Source: Lingula anatina
Taxonomy: Eukaryota > Brachiopoda > Lingulata > Lingulida > Lingulidae
Assembly (NCBI RefSeq): GCF_001039355.2
Contig: NW_019776080.1
Span: forward strand, 660,488-724,487
Length of the DNA: 64,000 nt
Reading direction: 5' to 3'
This document shows, in pieces, positions 12,963 to 26,286 of the stretch. Below the pieces are notes generated by a model that worked only from the letters and a program-made list of their open reading frames with translations, had not been told where the DNA came from and ran no database searches. The position numbers and the translations under genes are program-made. How positions within the stretch are numbered: position 1 is the first letter of the stretch; the number at the start of each line of letters is the position of its first letter.

Positions 12963-13037
12963 GACTGGGTGAATTGCCAACAGCAGAATTAGAGACAGAA
13001 TTATACGGGTTAAAATAATTCGACCGAATTTAGACAT
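12963..13037 (-). CDS. Signal-peptide first exon of a secreted protein
   Basis: ATG at 13037-13035, preceded in frame by a TAA, opens a 25-codon frame: MSKFG then RIILTRIILSLILLLAIHPV, a textbook signal peptide (basic n-region, long Leu/Ile core). It ends exactly at a strong donor GTAAGTATTT in phase 0. The combination is unlikely by chance, though no homologue is recognised. A matching acceptor in the same phase lies at 12,354. Confidence 0.5.
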
Positions 13038-13537
13038 ACCATTAAATTAAAGCTTCGGTAAGATTACTAAAGAGCCACAAAACCAACTAAAACTCATGAA
13101 AACAAAATATGATAGTTTAGAAACTCTTCCACTCTTCACATGATTTCACATAATTTTATTTGTTTAATTATCTCTTTCTTCCTTTACCATTAATATATTT
13201 ATTCATTCATTTGTCTATTTTTCGTGTGTTTTTGAAAATTGTTTTCTCACCGGAATCTGTAGATGTGTAATGATATCCTGAGTTGTCTTTTCTTTACCAC
13301 GCCAATCTTTTGAGTTGCAACATTGACGGATGCACAGTATGATGCTATACGCTATGATAATACTATAAAACGGAAAGCAATTATGTGTATGTCTTGGTTG
13401 AATAACACGGTGACTGACATATTTGTAAAGTTGAATAAAAACTGTACAAAATGTTCTAAGTAATGAATTACACCAAGGAAAGATTTAAATAAGTAGATAG
13501 TAGTCAACATAAAAGGAGGATGACTATCCTGCTTAAA

Positions 13538-13592
13538 ATAATAATAATAATAATAATTATAATAATAATAATTATAATAATAATAATAATAA
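13538..13592. repeat. (AAT)n microsatellite
   Basis: Imperfect AAT/ATT triplet tract. Confidence 0.85.
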
Positions 13593-13990
13593 AGGCTTAT
13601 GTATGGAAGTAATGGCAGATTTTTTCTAGGCATATATATCCCGTTTAAAAATAAAATATAAAAGCAAAATGCTAACAATTTGTAAAATAAAACATGTTTT
13701 CCAAGATATTTCAAGCTATCAGCCTGAAATATTCTATCTTCTATGTATTCAAATCTCTCCGTCGATCTCTCACGAGCCCCTGAAGTGACACTTTTCCAAT
13801 CGTCAGCAAGTCACGTCGAGAAACCCAAGAGCACGTGCCCCGAGCATGCTTTTCTTTCTCAGCCCACCAGGCTTGGTAATAGCTGTAGTGCATTTTTTTT
13901 TTCTTTTTGTGTCATTTATAGCCTCCGGTATGAGCGGTGCTTACACTGAAGCATCTTTTACTGAGTTCACTATGTGTTCATTAGCGGAAG

Positions 13991-14157
13991 CAGGGGCGGA
14001 TTTAGGCCGTCTTCTGGGTCTTCCATAAGACGGTCAGATTTTCAAGTTTTAATCGATGGGTATCCAATTTTTCTGTTGGAAGACGGTCAAAAATGGAGTC
14101 TTGATCAACAAAGAAAATTTGGAAGACTCTCAGAAAATATCTCTGGATCCGCCCCTG
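13991..14157. mobile_element. hAT-like MITE, complete
   Basis: 167 bp with ends CAGGGGCGGATTTAG and CTGGATCCGCCCCTG. The hexamer CGGAAG flanks it on both sides (13985-13990, 14158-14163), as a target duplication. CAGGG-type ends suggest hAT, though hAT duplications are usually 8 bp. Confidence 0.65.
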
Positions 14158-15386
14158 CGGAAGGTAAAATTTTCTTCCCTTTCCATCTCTCTCTCTCTCT
14201 CCTTTAGTCATATTATCATCTTAACATATGTTTGAAATGGATACCCTCTCGTCTATGGCTGTCAAGCGATGCATCAATAATTATAATTTGATATGATTTC
14301 TATTGATACCCATTTGTAAGTATAGAGTGGAAACACGCTTAGGGCCTACTCTAAAGCCTGCCTGTATCTTGTGGAATAGACATCTTTTTATTGTAAAGAG
14401 CTACAGTTTTAACATTGGAATTTGGTGCCGGTGCACCTCAGTTGCTCCGTGTGTAATGCTTGGTCTATGCAGATCCATAAATAATGATATGAAGCTGTAG
14501 CCGCAATATCTGTCATTTAATTTTGAATACTATGTGCATGTAATTGGAGCAATGATTAGAGAGGCTAACTGTATCAGGTAATTTGTCAGCTGGAATTACC
14601 TTGGAAATTATGTCACTCATTCAAATGTTGTAATATATTAATAGTACATTTAAAAAAATGTTTGACGATGAGTTTTTTGATTTTGGAATGCCTGTTACGG
14701 GTTTTCAAAGTGGATGACGAAAAATGCGAAATAATCAAAACGTATTTCTATAAAAACAACAACAAAAATGTGTTATAATATGAGTGGAGAAGGCTAGTCT
14801 TTATCGTGACCAGATCATCGAGCTCAGCAATACTGAGAGGGAAATACTAATTTATCAATTTCTAGAACTTGTTTGTCTCTGTGACTTTTTCTAATTTTTT
14901 TCTTTGAAAACCATTTGCTTTGGACTACCACTCAGTACTGAGAGATTGGCCTGCTTGCAGTTCTCCATTGTAGTTACTTAGTTCAAACAGCAACGTTCCA
15001 ATGTTTCACCAGATTGCAGACTAAGCCCTCTTAGTTCTCAGCCACTTGACCGACGGCTTTGGCAGACGACAAGTTGCAAAAGGGTCTTGTTATAGCGATT
15101 GATCGATGTCCAGAGGCTACTTGGCCATTACTTAACGTCGTCTGCGCGTGGCCAAGGTTGTTGACGCCCGCCTGGGACGAATGCTCCGTTTACACGGACA
15201 GCCCGGCGTGGTATTGGTGCGCTCTTAGAGTGAGATGTTACCAGAAGAAATGAGCAGGTTTATTGCATGTCTGTGATTTGCCTTTGTAAAATGCAATCAA
15301 GTATTTTATTTAAGAGGGACGGGTCGAGCGTTGATGCCTCGAAAATTGTTTGACGTACAGATTCTTTGTGTTAATTGAGGAGGGGG

Positions 15387-15588
15387 TTAATTAGGCTTGT
15401 AATTATCGGTTTTCTGATAACAAACAAAATTATCATTTATCATGTTAATTTTGTATAATAACTGACTTTTACACTTCAGGGCGATAATTGAAATGAAATT
15501 TTCTTGATTTTTTTTTTCATCACATTTTCAGCTGATTTTGATAATTTTGCTTGTTATCAGAAAACTGATAATTACAGGCCTAATTATT
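15387..15588. mobile_element. MITE with ~45-bp inverted ends
   Basis: The left end, from ttaattaggcttgtaattat, is the near-perfect reverse complement of the right end, which closes attacaggcctaattattg. AT-rich, no frame; superfamily unclear. Confidence 0.7.
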
Positions 15589-16329
15589 GCAGTGAAATAC
15601 CCCAATAATATTGCACCAAATGACAATTCCTGAAAATTGCACAAAAGATATTATGTACATTGTTCATCGCCTTTCCTCGTAAACAAGCACCATTTGAAAA
15701 ATTCACCTAAATGCGCTGTTCATCAACGCCAAAAATTCCTAGAAACACATATTGGAGTCCAGGACTGACCATGGAGATAAAATTTGGACATTTCGGGCCG
15801 ACGACTTAAAGCGGCTTACACACCTTGAGCAGCTCGTTGGGACCAGATACGAAAATTTACAGCTCTGGATTCCAGTGATTCTTCCCCTGCAGCTCCGCCT
15901 CAAGTATATGAACATGAGAAAAGACTGGTATGGCGGGGATGGCAGATCTAGGAATCAAATACAATGCCCCATATTATCAACACAGGTTAATGTTAGCCCA
16001 AATGTCTGTATCAGAATATAAAGGGAATGCGCCCTCGACAAAGTAACGGGCTACGGTTCCAAGTGGACTGGTCATTCCTGTCACGCCGGTTTATTACCAT
16101 TTAATTTTGTTCAGACAAATCCTTCAATGCACAAGCAGAAAGATGGTAGTATTCAAAATATATCTTTTGACAAATATAATTCAAATCTTTCTGTTCACTT
16201 TGTGGCACAAGGGCCCGTATACTGCATGTGTATTAATTCTACTGTGAGTGCTTGCACTGGCCAGATGACGTTATGACCAGTGGACCTTTAATTATTTGGT
16301 TGGCAGAAAAGTCGCCTTACACTACAGTA

Positions 16330-16445
16330 GAGGGGGGTCAGGGGGGTCCTGACTCCAAACTCCACCCCAAGGGGGCAATGGTCGGCCACGCATCTGAGGC
16401 CTGTCGTTCAGGATCCCCCTTCAAATAATTCTGGATCCGCCCCTG
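16330..16445. mobile_element. Fragment of the CAGGGGCGG (hAT-like) family
   Basis: The right end matches the family (CTGGATCCGCCCCTG at 16431-16445) with the typical G-run/C-run interior; the left terminus is degraded. Confidence 0.5.
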
Positions 16446-19400
16446 ATACAAACTAGAACCCATACCATAATATATGAATTTCTATATGCATCTTAACTAT
16501 CCCAGTAAAGATATTCATTTTCAAATTATTAGCCATTATTTTGAGTTGAAACTAAAAATATGGAGGAGCCGCGACTAATCTTCTTCAGTCTATGTAGAAA
16601 TGGCATGAAGAAATCAAAGAATTGGAAAATTTCCCGAATATGACTCTGGAAAAGAACTCACATTAATATTACAATTTACTGAGGGGTATTTGTAATGACA
16701 AGATCACTTAAATAGCGTTTAAATTATCAAAAATTAGCATTCAGACTGTCGACGGGGAAATTTGTAAACGAGCAAATTTCACGTTCTTGTCGAAATTTGA
16801 ACAGCGCAGATGATCGAGGCATTAATAATAAAGATAGAAAAAAAAAAAACACTGAGCAAAATAAAATGGCGTTTAGATTGAATCATACACTATATTGACT
16901 GATGTGTGGTCACTATGAAAAATGCTTTCCCTCTTTTTCGATGTTTCTGCTAAAATCTTTTGCATTAAGAGTTATGTTTTATTTCTAGCTAAACAAGGCT
17001 GTTCACCCGCCGAAATTTCCTCCTTATTCTTAGTTTAAGTTTGATAGTCCTTTACATTGCAATTCAACATTTTCTAAACCATAATAGTCTGTCATAAGAA
17101 TACAGTAGTATCACCATCAATCAAAATGTAGTCAATATGTTTGTCATTTAACTTGTCGGTCTGTTAATGATACTTACCTTACACCGTATTTAGTTTAACC
17201 ATACTTTTGTTCGTCTGTCTGCCAAATGCAAGATTTTTGTTCTTTATGTGATTCGCGAATAAAGATTGGTTTGTGGTGCTATTTTGTTTTCATAAAAAAA
17301 TGCTCTTTAATTTTTTTAATACAATTAACTGCCTTAACAAACTGACTAACATTTATCAATTTCCTTATACTAAATTAGTCTAAAATATGTCGAGAAAGGA
17401 AGATACAAGGTAGCCATAAAGAAACAATTCATTTTCTCCCTTTCCTCCTAGGAAACCAGTGAGGAAAATGGCACTTTCCCGATAGCGGCGAAAACGACAA
17501 AACCATCTTCCTCTCTACGCCTGTTGGAATTTCCTGAAATCTTTACAGAGCATTAAGTTCTGATGCCGCGTCTGGGGGAAATTTATTAACTAGTTTTGAG
17601 CCGTTTTTCATATTACGGATCTTTCAAGGAATTCCGAACGAACAACACGGTTATCCGACGACAAAATATTTTCCTCCTCTTCTAGTAACTAATTGATTTT
17701 CTCGATGTTGCATTGAAAAGAACGCAAATCACAAAGCGCAGACGACACTCCCTTTGAAAGCAGACGGCATTCAAACTGGAAGGAACTCAGGAAGGACGTG
17801 ATGGAGAAGCTCGTGTTACGTTACCCCGAGTGCTTTAATGCGTTTGTTATTTACCTAGCTATCCATTATTCCAAATAAAGCTCACCAGCCATGACGGTTT
17901 CGGAAGTGGTTGCCTTGGCAACCACGATCATTTCAGAAATAAAAAGCGTTGTTTCGATTTTCGACTCACAGTCTCATGTATTAGGCTCATTTCCCGCTCT
18001 TCTGACTTAATGGCCAACCGGCGTTCGAACCCCATGACTTCCGGCGTGTCATAGAAAATGACGATGAGAATACCAATGAAACAAAATAGCGTGAAATATT
18101 GGCAAGAAAACACGAAAACAGAGACGGCAATTTCATGTCAGATATTGGAACATTATAGTATCTGATTCATCTTCGTCAAAGCACGGATCTGGGCCTTTTA
18201 TTGCTTCTAAAGTTCAGGTCATGTCTTATTAAATCGGTTTAAGTAACTTTGTCGATCAGTGGCGAGATTCTCTGAAATCTGGGTAATGACAAATTGACTG
18301 CTCGATCGATATCATACCTGGGAAGTCTGAATATAGGGATTGAGAACAATTTTTTTTAATTCATTTTTTTCTTACATAGCAAACGCCTCTCAGTAGTGTG
18401 ATTCAAGGTATCGATCGTCGCAAAATGAGAAATATTTCCAAATTTCACAAAAATAAATAAATAAATAACAATAGCACCATTGTGTACGTTTAAACTATAA
18501 GAATCTTCAGATATATGTCACAATAAACATAATAAGTGAATTTTACATATCTGGAAATTCTGACCAAATAATCATAATCGGGGACACGAGAATATGAAAA
18601 ACTGAAACAGACTTGTAAACGTGATGGACAAGAACAGTGCTTGCAGGATTGTTGAAGTTACAGCAACTGTGATGCAATGACAACAATGACAATAGCAGTA
18701 GTCATTTTACCGGCACAAACAACATTGTGGAAGGTTGACAATAGTGCCTAGTTATGCCTTTATATAACACACTTTGTGAAAGGTACAACAACAGCAAAAA
18801 AAGAGTGCAACAGCTCGAGTACATTTATTGACACTTAACAATAATGACAATGGCAATAAGATACAAAATCCCGTTATTCAAGACAGATAAAAGTCGAATA
18901 AGCAGATGAAGTCAAGAACGTGCGTTAGAGAATGTGAGAGTGTGTAAGTGAGCTCAGAGGTATGTGTAAATGAAATTTTGTGTGCAGTGGTCACATTTTA
19001 AGGTTTTTGCATGCTATTATCTTCTGCTGCTCACTCTGATTCACACAAAAATGTGTGTGTATATGTGTGTGTGTGTTCGTGTGTGAGCGTGTGTGTAACC
19101 TTGCATGTTTGATGAGGGGGTATTTGATAAGAACGTGCGCGTAAGTGCACGCACGTTTTAAACACCATTGTTCCCAATGTGACTGTGCTAAGACCCGCAG
19201 AGGGTGCGACGAAGCAAGTGTAAATAAAAACAAGGAATCTCATCAAACCGTCATAAAATAGGGAGAAAACGTAAAGAATTGATCTTAAAATACTGCACAA
19301 AGCACTTAAGTTTCCCCCAGAGAATCAATAAGTGATTTAGTAACTTGTCTCTTGCGTGAGCCATCGCCTTGTCAACTCAGCCAACGTGTTATTATACTAT

Positions 19401-19562
19401 TTAGGAACGATCACAATTGATCTGGGAAGATATAGCCATCAATTTTCCCCGAGCGAGTAATAAAAGATACTATATTAAAAAGTGACGTCTCTTTGCATTA
19501 TGATAGATCGTCTCAAGGAATGAACGCAAAAGTAAGTTAGGTTCAGGAAACACCTGAATACC

Positions 19563-19563
19563 C

Positions 19564-19610
<47 letters not shown>

Positions 19611-19628
19611 AGATAAAGAGATAGAGAG
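19563..19628. repeat. (GA)n microsatellite
   Basis: Slightly interrupted GA tract. Confidence 0.9.
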
Positions 19629-21917
19629 AACCGTAAAAGAAAAAAAAACACTGAAAAACATGCATTTCATCCTTATCATATTAGATATGTAACAAATAGG
19701 ATCTAACTTATCTGTCTAATTGGCTGTTGAACAACTACAAACATAACAGTATTTTCAACTTTATTTCCTTTCATAAACTAACCACGTCCGTTCTTTCCTG
19801 AGTCATTCCGCTTTTACCACCGGAGCAAGCGGGAAATATGTCTCAGAAAATCGGAAAATGTAGTAATCTGTCTTCTAGCTCTCTGTGCTCGCTCACTACT
19901 ACTACAGATTCGGGAATCTGCGACAGGAAACCGACAAAATTGCTTTTCGAATCGGAGGAAGCGTTCTCACGGCGGACTAGAAAACGATTTCTTGTAATTT
20001 TCAGTCATTATCTACACAGTAATTGACATGTCAGCTATGAGGATGCGTGCTCCTGAAGAGCCAGTTGTCGCAGGGAAAATAAAGACTTCATAAACTACCA
20101 TTATCGATCTCTAAGAGCACGAAAAGTCAGTGTAAATTTAGTCTAATCTAGCTACTTCCGAGCTGAATAATTGTGAATTTATCCCCGTGCATTAAGAGTC
20201 GTATTGAACATCAAAGCCTCTCGTCTCAACTTAATGGACAACGAAATTGAAACTTCATTGTTTTCATTCGTTTTTCTATTTGATCTTTGCACGCGAGTAA
20301 TTCCCGCACATTGATTGGTGTGGACTATGAGATTCGGATTTTATCGACGATTGTTTCTCACGTTTCACTTTGCGCGTTAGGAGAGCCATCTTATTCTCCT
20401 CTACGGACGTAAGTTGGTCAGAATTTCTCTTTTAGGACAACTGTTAAAACAATTGACAGTGTGATGGGCAAAATATTGACCGGAAATGCCCCATCAAAAT
20501 TGCTTTGACGATCCTATGTTCAGTGCACAGTTTCCGTATTTTAATCAAGCGACTGGAAATTCTTTTTTAGGATGAAATTTACTCACTATATTAAAGTCTC
20601 CATGTGCGCCCCCCGCATTTCTACCAACCCTGCTTAGGTATAAAATATCAACCATCTTAACCGGCTTTATCCCGACAAAAATATATTAATAAATAAATGA
20701 AAAAAATAATAATAAATTATCAAATGTATAAATCAATCCCCAAATATATGGACAGATAGATAGATACAAAAATACAACTAAAATCAAAGCAAATCAAAGT
20801 GAATGAATACAAATAAAAATTAATATCCTTAATTATTTCTCTTTGTTTTTTATTATTATTATTGGTTTCAGATGCATTTAAATTATGTAAAAGCACCTTT
20901 TGAGATGAAGAGGTAATTTTTTTCATTCGCAAAGAATCTATAGAGCGCTGAATGTGTTTCTTTTCTACTCGGCATTCGCTATGCGTCATCGTTTACCGAT
21001 TTTCAGAGTACAGTTTAGCATTCTGCATTACCTGAAATACGCCTACTCTCTGTCAAAGCCAGGCGACACCGACCAGAGAGTGGCCCGTGACGCAGGGTCT
21101 GGTTCACATCGATTTCTACAGGTAAGTCTCGTCCTAGATTTAGAGCCAATTACGTCATGCTAACCCTCACCTGTATGAATCTAATAGTTAGCGGACTCCC
21201 CGTTACACAGGCCTTCAGCTTCTGAACACAGGCAGGTGACGACGTTGCTGTGCATGTATCCTTACCAAACCTTACTATACAGAAATGTACACGTCTAGTA
21301 AATAACTAGAGAAACAAATGAAAATATCTTGTGAAATTTTTCCTCTCTCTCTCTGGCCCTGGTGGAGGGTGCAATATGCACTTCACAACATTTAATATAA
21401 AAGGACAGATTGTAGTGGAGAAAAGAATAGGAGGGGAAATGAAATAAAGATAGTAGCACATTCAAAACTATCCTTGTTTTGCACCAGTAGCATGTTTCAA
21501 AAAAGATTTAGATCGAAAAATCGTCTTTTCTGTAGAACCAAACAATAGGCCTATTGGACCCAAAACATTTCAATAGTATGAGACTTGAATGAAGATATTG
21601 TGCTTGTTCCACAAAAATAAATAGATTTCCAATGTTCAGGGTCGTCACTTATTATATTTTAGTACAGAGCTACAATTCTAACTAGAATTAATACTTCCAA
21701 ATATACCCTATGTCATGTACCTGAGAGCGTCCCCCGTGGTAGATAGTTCGGGTCCCATTGATTTGTGCAAGTAAATCCTGACCTTAATTTTGACCCATTT
21801 ACGTCATGCTTATCCTAACCTGTATGAGATTAACAGATTACCATACCTCCTCCTGGCGTTGGGTTAAATAATAATAAAAAAAGACGGTGATTATACGAGC
21901 ACGTTGTACACAAGAGA

Positions 21918-22035
21918 AGACCATGTTAATCTGTCAATCTGATTGCAAGAGTCCCTTCGGTGTTGGCTCGATCAACGTAGGACGACAGTTTCATTGGAAA
22001 TGAGTGCTCAGTTTCTAGGACCCGCTGAACGGCTT
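21918..22035. mobile_element. Partial copy of the TTA-flanked MITE family
   Basis: Shares the family core 'tctgattgca.gagtccc' and the end 'gacagtttcattggaaatga' with the copy at 29,017-29,230; only one half remains. Confidence 0.5.
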
Positions 22036-22084
22036 TGGGCGGGTCTAGAAACTTATTTTTTTCCAAATATCTTTCTCGACTTTT

Positions 22085-22168
22085 CCATATATCTATCTCG
22101 ACACATTTTCCATATATCTATCTCGACACATTTTCCATATATCTATCTCGACACATTTTCTATATATG
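22085..22168. repeat. 25-bp tandem repeat, ~3.4 copies
   Basis: Unit ccatatatctatctcgacac + atttt, nearly perfect. Confidence 0.9.
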
Positions 22169-23139
22169 TGTCTACGTTGATTTTGACGTTGAAGTGCTAA
22201 CGGATGCAATCAATTAACAAACTTTTCAAGTACCCTAATTTTTGATAACGCTCCATATTCACATGATTAATAACCAAAGAAGAGGGCTTATTACAGGTGA
22301 AAGGTGCCACTTTACGCTTTGGTATACAAGTCTAGAGTTGAGTTACAAACCGCTTTCACTGTCATAGAAAGTAAAAATTTAAAGAGTATTTGGTTTTAAG
22401 ATGAAAATAAATAAATAAATTGATAAATAAATAAATAAATAAGCAAAATTGCTTCACAAATCAGAACCAAATAAACCACACGTGTCATTATTTTATAAGA
22501 AATATTAATCGACAACATGACACAAAAAGTCTAAAAATAAAATCACAAATTCTAATATTTCTTAACTGTGGCTTCTTGTTTTTAACAGAGTGAGCAATAA
22601 AAGTTTGGTAAAGATATCTTTGTATTAATTTTTTGCATGGGATTTAAATAAGACCATCCTCTTGAACAATCGTTGAATTAGTCAAGATAGTAGAGACGTT
22701 GTAATTACACATTTATTCGTGTGAATTCCAAGAAACGAGGAAACAAAACAAATTCAACGGCGCGGTAGGTAAAACTTGGCAGCCGAGTGCCACAAGCGCA
22801 CAGGAAGTCAGTTTTAAGTGGGGTTGGGGGGAGCGGTATCCATTCAAATAAACTGGTTGGAAAATTGTTTTTAAAAAGTGCCCGCCCCCAGTCCTTAAAA
22901 TCAAAGTCAACGGTTCAGATACCAGATCAGGATTTTCCCCCTTTTACTCATGAAATAAGTTCTTTTTGTTGAAATCATAATCACATCTTTTAGATGTGCA
23001 GAGAATGCAATTCCTCCTGTGAGGTTAGATATAGTTCGTGTTTTGTATTTCCAACTTCAGTACTTAGATGTCTCGCCGCACTTGCCGTTTTTTCTCCAAA
23101 TACTGTGTCTATTTTCGTTTACAGCAGTCTTTTAATTGC

Positions 23140-23143
<4 letters not shown>

Positions 23144-23207
<64 letters not shown>
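23144..23207. repeat. (AT)n microsatellite
   Basis: About 32 AT units; gives false Tyr-Ile frames on both strands. Confidence 0.95.
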
Positions 23208-23209
<2 letters not shown>

Positions 23210-23548
23210 CAACAGTCTTTTGTTCCGAGGGACTTTTGCTCCGTAGGACAGCTATTCCGAAGCCATAGAATTAAACATGCGCTGCATATACTGCTATCAA
23301 GAATTTGCTCTATATTTGAGAAATAGCAGCTAAAAGCGCCTCTCTGCACATGCAAGTAATAACACTGCGTTTAAGAGCAGTTATCCTATTTTCAGAACAG
23401 CGGGCCCTCAGACTAAAAATCATTCGGAATATTGGGCCTTCTAACCTTCGGAATATCGAACTCTTGGAACAGCGGTTGAATTTAGAACTTGGCTCCTACA
23501 GTCTTCGGAATATCGGATCCTCTAAACAATTAACCCTCGGAATATAAG
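23208..23548. repeat. Degenerate repeat array with core TCGGAATAT
   Basis: The core recurs with variants (attcggaatattgggcc, cttcggaatatcgaactc, cttcggaatatcggatcc, cctcggaatataaggc, attccga), spaced about 30-50 bases. No coding frame; origin unknown. Confidence 0.6.
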
Positions 23549-25236
23549 GCGTACCCCGTTTAATCACAATCATAAAATCATAAGTGTTTTGGAAATAAAT
23601 TCAAGAGCCAATAAAACTGTTCTCAGATGAAAAAATTAGATTTCAAAAAGCGGCAAATGATGTAAAAATATCAAGATTAGAAGATACACGGTAAGGTCTT
23701 CACGCGTGTAAAATTTCATTTAAGAATTTGTAAAATGTTGTAAATGGTAGTTCTAAGAAAAGAATACCCAGAATCACTACCAGATTTTTTCATCTCTGTG
23801 TAAAGTATCTTTGGAAAATTGACGGCATGATACAGAGGTCAACTCTGAGTTAAAAATGAGGCAGGGCGAGGCAAGGGAAAAATAATGTTACACAACTACA
23901 CAGATCTAGAAAAATGTCCCTGCACTTGGATTTTTTAATAACATTTTTAATTAAGCACCATATGACTGACCAGTGATTTAGGCCATCATGTCTTTTACAT
24001 ATTTTAGAAGAAAATGTCAATATCAGGTACTTTTTAGGTTTTTAAACGTGTTTAATGTCTTAATTTGGAAAAAAGTAACATCGTAATATATGGACTTAGG
24101 AACATTTTCAAACGCGGATAGTATAGTATTGGTTCAGGGAAGAATGGGGGGGGGGGCAATGATTTTTATGGTTAACGTCTTTAAAAATATCTTCTTGGAA
24201 TGCAATTAATGGTCTTTTGTTAATCTTAGGTGCAAACAAGCGACAACTATGTAATTAATGGAAAGCACAATTTCGCTGAATATCCGTTCTTCCCAATGAA
24301 AACAGCCCGATTTGCCCTTTACTTAGCATGATATTATTGTCCTGGCATTACCGCCTTTTTCTGTCTAAATATACCATCCACTTCATTAGTCACTTTGCCA
24401 CCAGAAAAAGAATAGGGGTTCATTAACCCTAATCATACCGACATGTTTTGCGACATTTTGAGGTTATTTCCGACCCGATGAAATTATTAATGAAATACTG
24501 ATATTTTTGGTAGCTACACAACAGAAGCTGCTTGGTAAATAATAATAAAAAGCATTGGAGAGCTACAATACTGTTCTATAGTAACCTTGGTATTTTATAA
24601 TAATAATAATTTAAGGTAGTAATATATAATTTCTTTTAAATTGAAATTTTTCTTCATTTCCAGCCCTAGTTCTGATTGTATATCTAAACAAAGTAAGCAC
24701 TCTGCATCCTTTCAGGCTCTCTTAACTGATTCTGAAACAAACACTATGCTAAAATATTTTTTCAAAAATAAAATAAATAAATAAATAAATATGTAGCAGG
24801 AAGAGGAGAGCAGATACCATATGATGACAGTTACCCTAGTTGTCCTTCCCAAAATTTGATATTTTTAACTTTTCAAAAATTTAATACTAAAATATCAGAA
24901 ACAAATTCAAACAAAAAGAAGCTGCATTGCGTGACAAGGTCTAAGTAAAAAGGCTGTGTCACCGATATAATTTTATGACAGACACAAATTTAATAAAGGC
25001 TGCCACAGACCACCTTGTTACTGATGTAAGATTTGATGATTTTAGATTCAGTATTCATATACACACTAGTGTTCACCGTGAACTGGACAAACTGGTCACT
25101 GAGCATACCCTTTAGAAGGGCCACAGGTTGTTTTTTCACTTCATATTCAGTCTACCTTTCTTTTGTGTGAAGTGAGAATTTCTGTATGGAATTGATGCCA
25201 TAACTCAACTGGCTTTAGTATACAGTAGTCTTTTAA

Positions 25237-25432
25237 GCTGCATTCACAACGAGAAGAGCCAAGGCTCAACAAAGCCGAGACCTAAATATGGCGGACATAC
25301 ATGAAAGAAAAACCGCCTAATCTTTTAATAGTCTCGCCGCCTCTCACACGCCTCCCCACGCGTCATCCCTGCGGGGGTACAGTCATTAAATCTCGGCTCC
25401 ATTCCCCCAGAAGCTATCTGAGAAATGCGGCC
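25237..25432. mobile_element. MITE with GCTGCATTC/GAAATGCGGC ends
   Basis: 196 bp with short imperfect inverted ends and TTAA on both sides (25233-25236, 25433-25436). May belong to the TTA-flanked family or to a TTAA-specific one. Confidence 0.5.
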
Positions 25433-25511
25433 TTAAAGGGATAGTAGTTGTGACTGGCTGTTGGAGTAGGCAGCCTGCTTCAGAAAATATTGTGTTGGTT
25501 TCCACACCAAC

Positions 25512-25601
25512 CACAGGTATAAATCTCCTATCTGAAATCTCCTATCACAGGTATAAATCTCCTATCTGAAATCTCCTATCACAGGTATAAATCTCCTATC
25601 T
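25512..25601. repeat. 34-bp tandem repeat, ~2.7 copies
   Basis: Unit cacaggtataaatctcctat + ctgaaatctcctat, almost perfect, so recent. Confidence 0.9.
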
Positions 25602-26208
25602 GCTGAGAAGAGAGAGCAGCAGAATCATTAGTGCATTAAGGCCAAAAAGTGATTGATGGCAAAATATGTTTTATTTGCATGTTATAGTATAAAATGTTTT
25701 TTTTTTAATTATGAACCAGAGTCAATGAAAGCACCCTTTTTATAATAAAATCAAACATTTCAAGTTTATATCCTCGAATAACTTGGTCATTTCAATCAAA
25801 CAAACAATTCTTTTCCCCCCAATGATGGATCATTAAATTGCACGTCAATCTACAGCCTTTTTAAACATTTAATAAAAAGGAAAGCCCTAACATTACTATT
25901 ATTTGAAAAAGAAAATCATAAGATTGCAATAATACTAATGTAGACTACATCGCATCGCACTCCAGGAAGTGCCACCATTATGCGAAAATGTTAACATAAA
26001 TATCATTTCAAAATGGTAAATACTCCCGATAATGGCAAAGGGGTTAAACTGTCCCTTGTCTCTAAATATAGTTTAAAAAAATTAACAATATCAATTCCTT
26101 AACAAAGTATACAAATTTACAAAGTATATAGAAAGCACAGTGTCCCAATCATCAACTTCCAACAACTGGTAAACACTTCATCTAATACCACTATCCAAAA
26201 GCTTTGAA

Positions 26209-26286
26209 ATGTTGTGTGTGTGTGTGCATGTGTGTGTATGTGTGTGTGTGTATGTGTGTGTGTGTGTGTGCACCTGTGTGTGCCTG
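26209..26286. repeat. (GT)n microsatellite
   Basis: GT tract with scattered CA/TA changes. Confidence 0.9.

Larger units (their letters stand above)
14158..21917. other. Spacer without a recognisable gene
   Basis: Only repeats listed separately and isolated splice-like sites (for example a strong minus-strand donor GTAAGTATC at 17,175 after ...GTGTAAG). A possible plus-strand exon at 20,954-21,121 is discussed among the findings. Confidence 0.5.

Noticed and set aside
18015-18035. GTTCGAACCCC resembling a tRNA T-loop
   Set aside because: No acceptor stem, D-arm or anticodon arm around it.
23119-23355. Frames rich in Tyr-Ile or Cys-Val on both strands
   Set aside because: They translate (AT)n or (GT)n tracts; no splice or homology support. 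The same applies to frames at 5053, 26209, 34322 and 35085-35575 outside the true exons.
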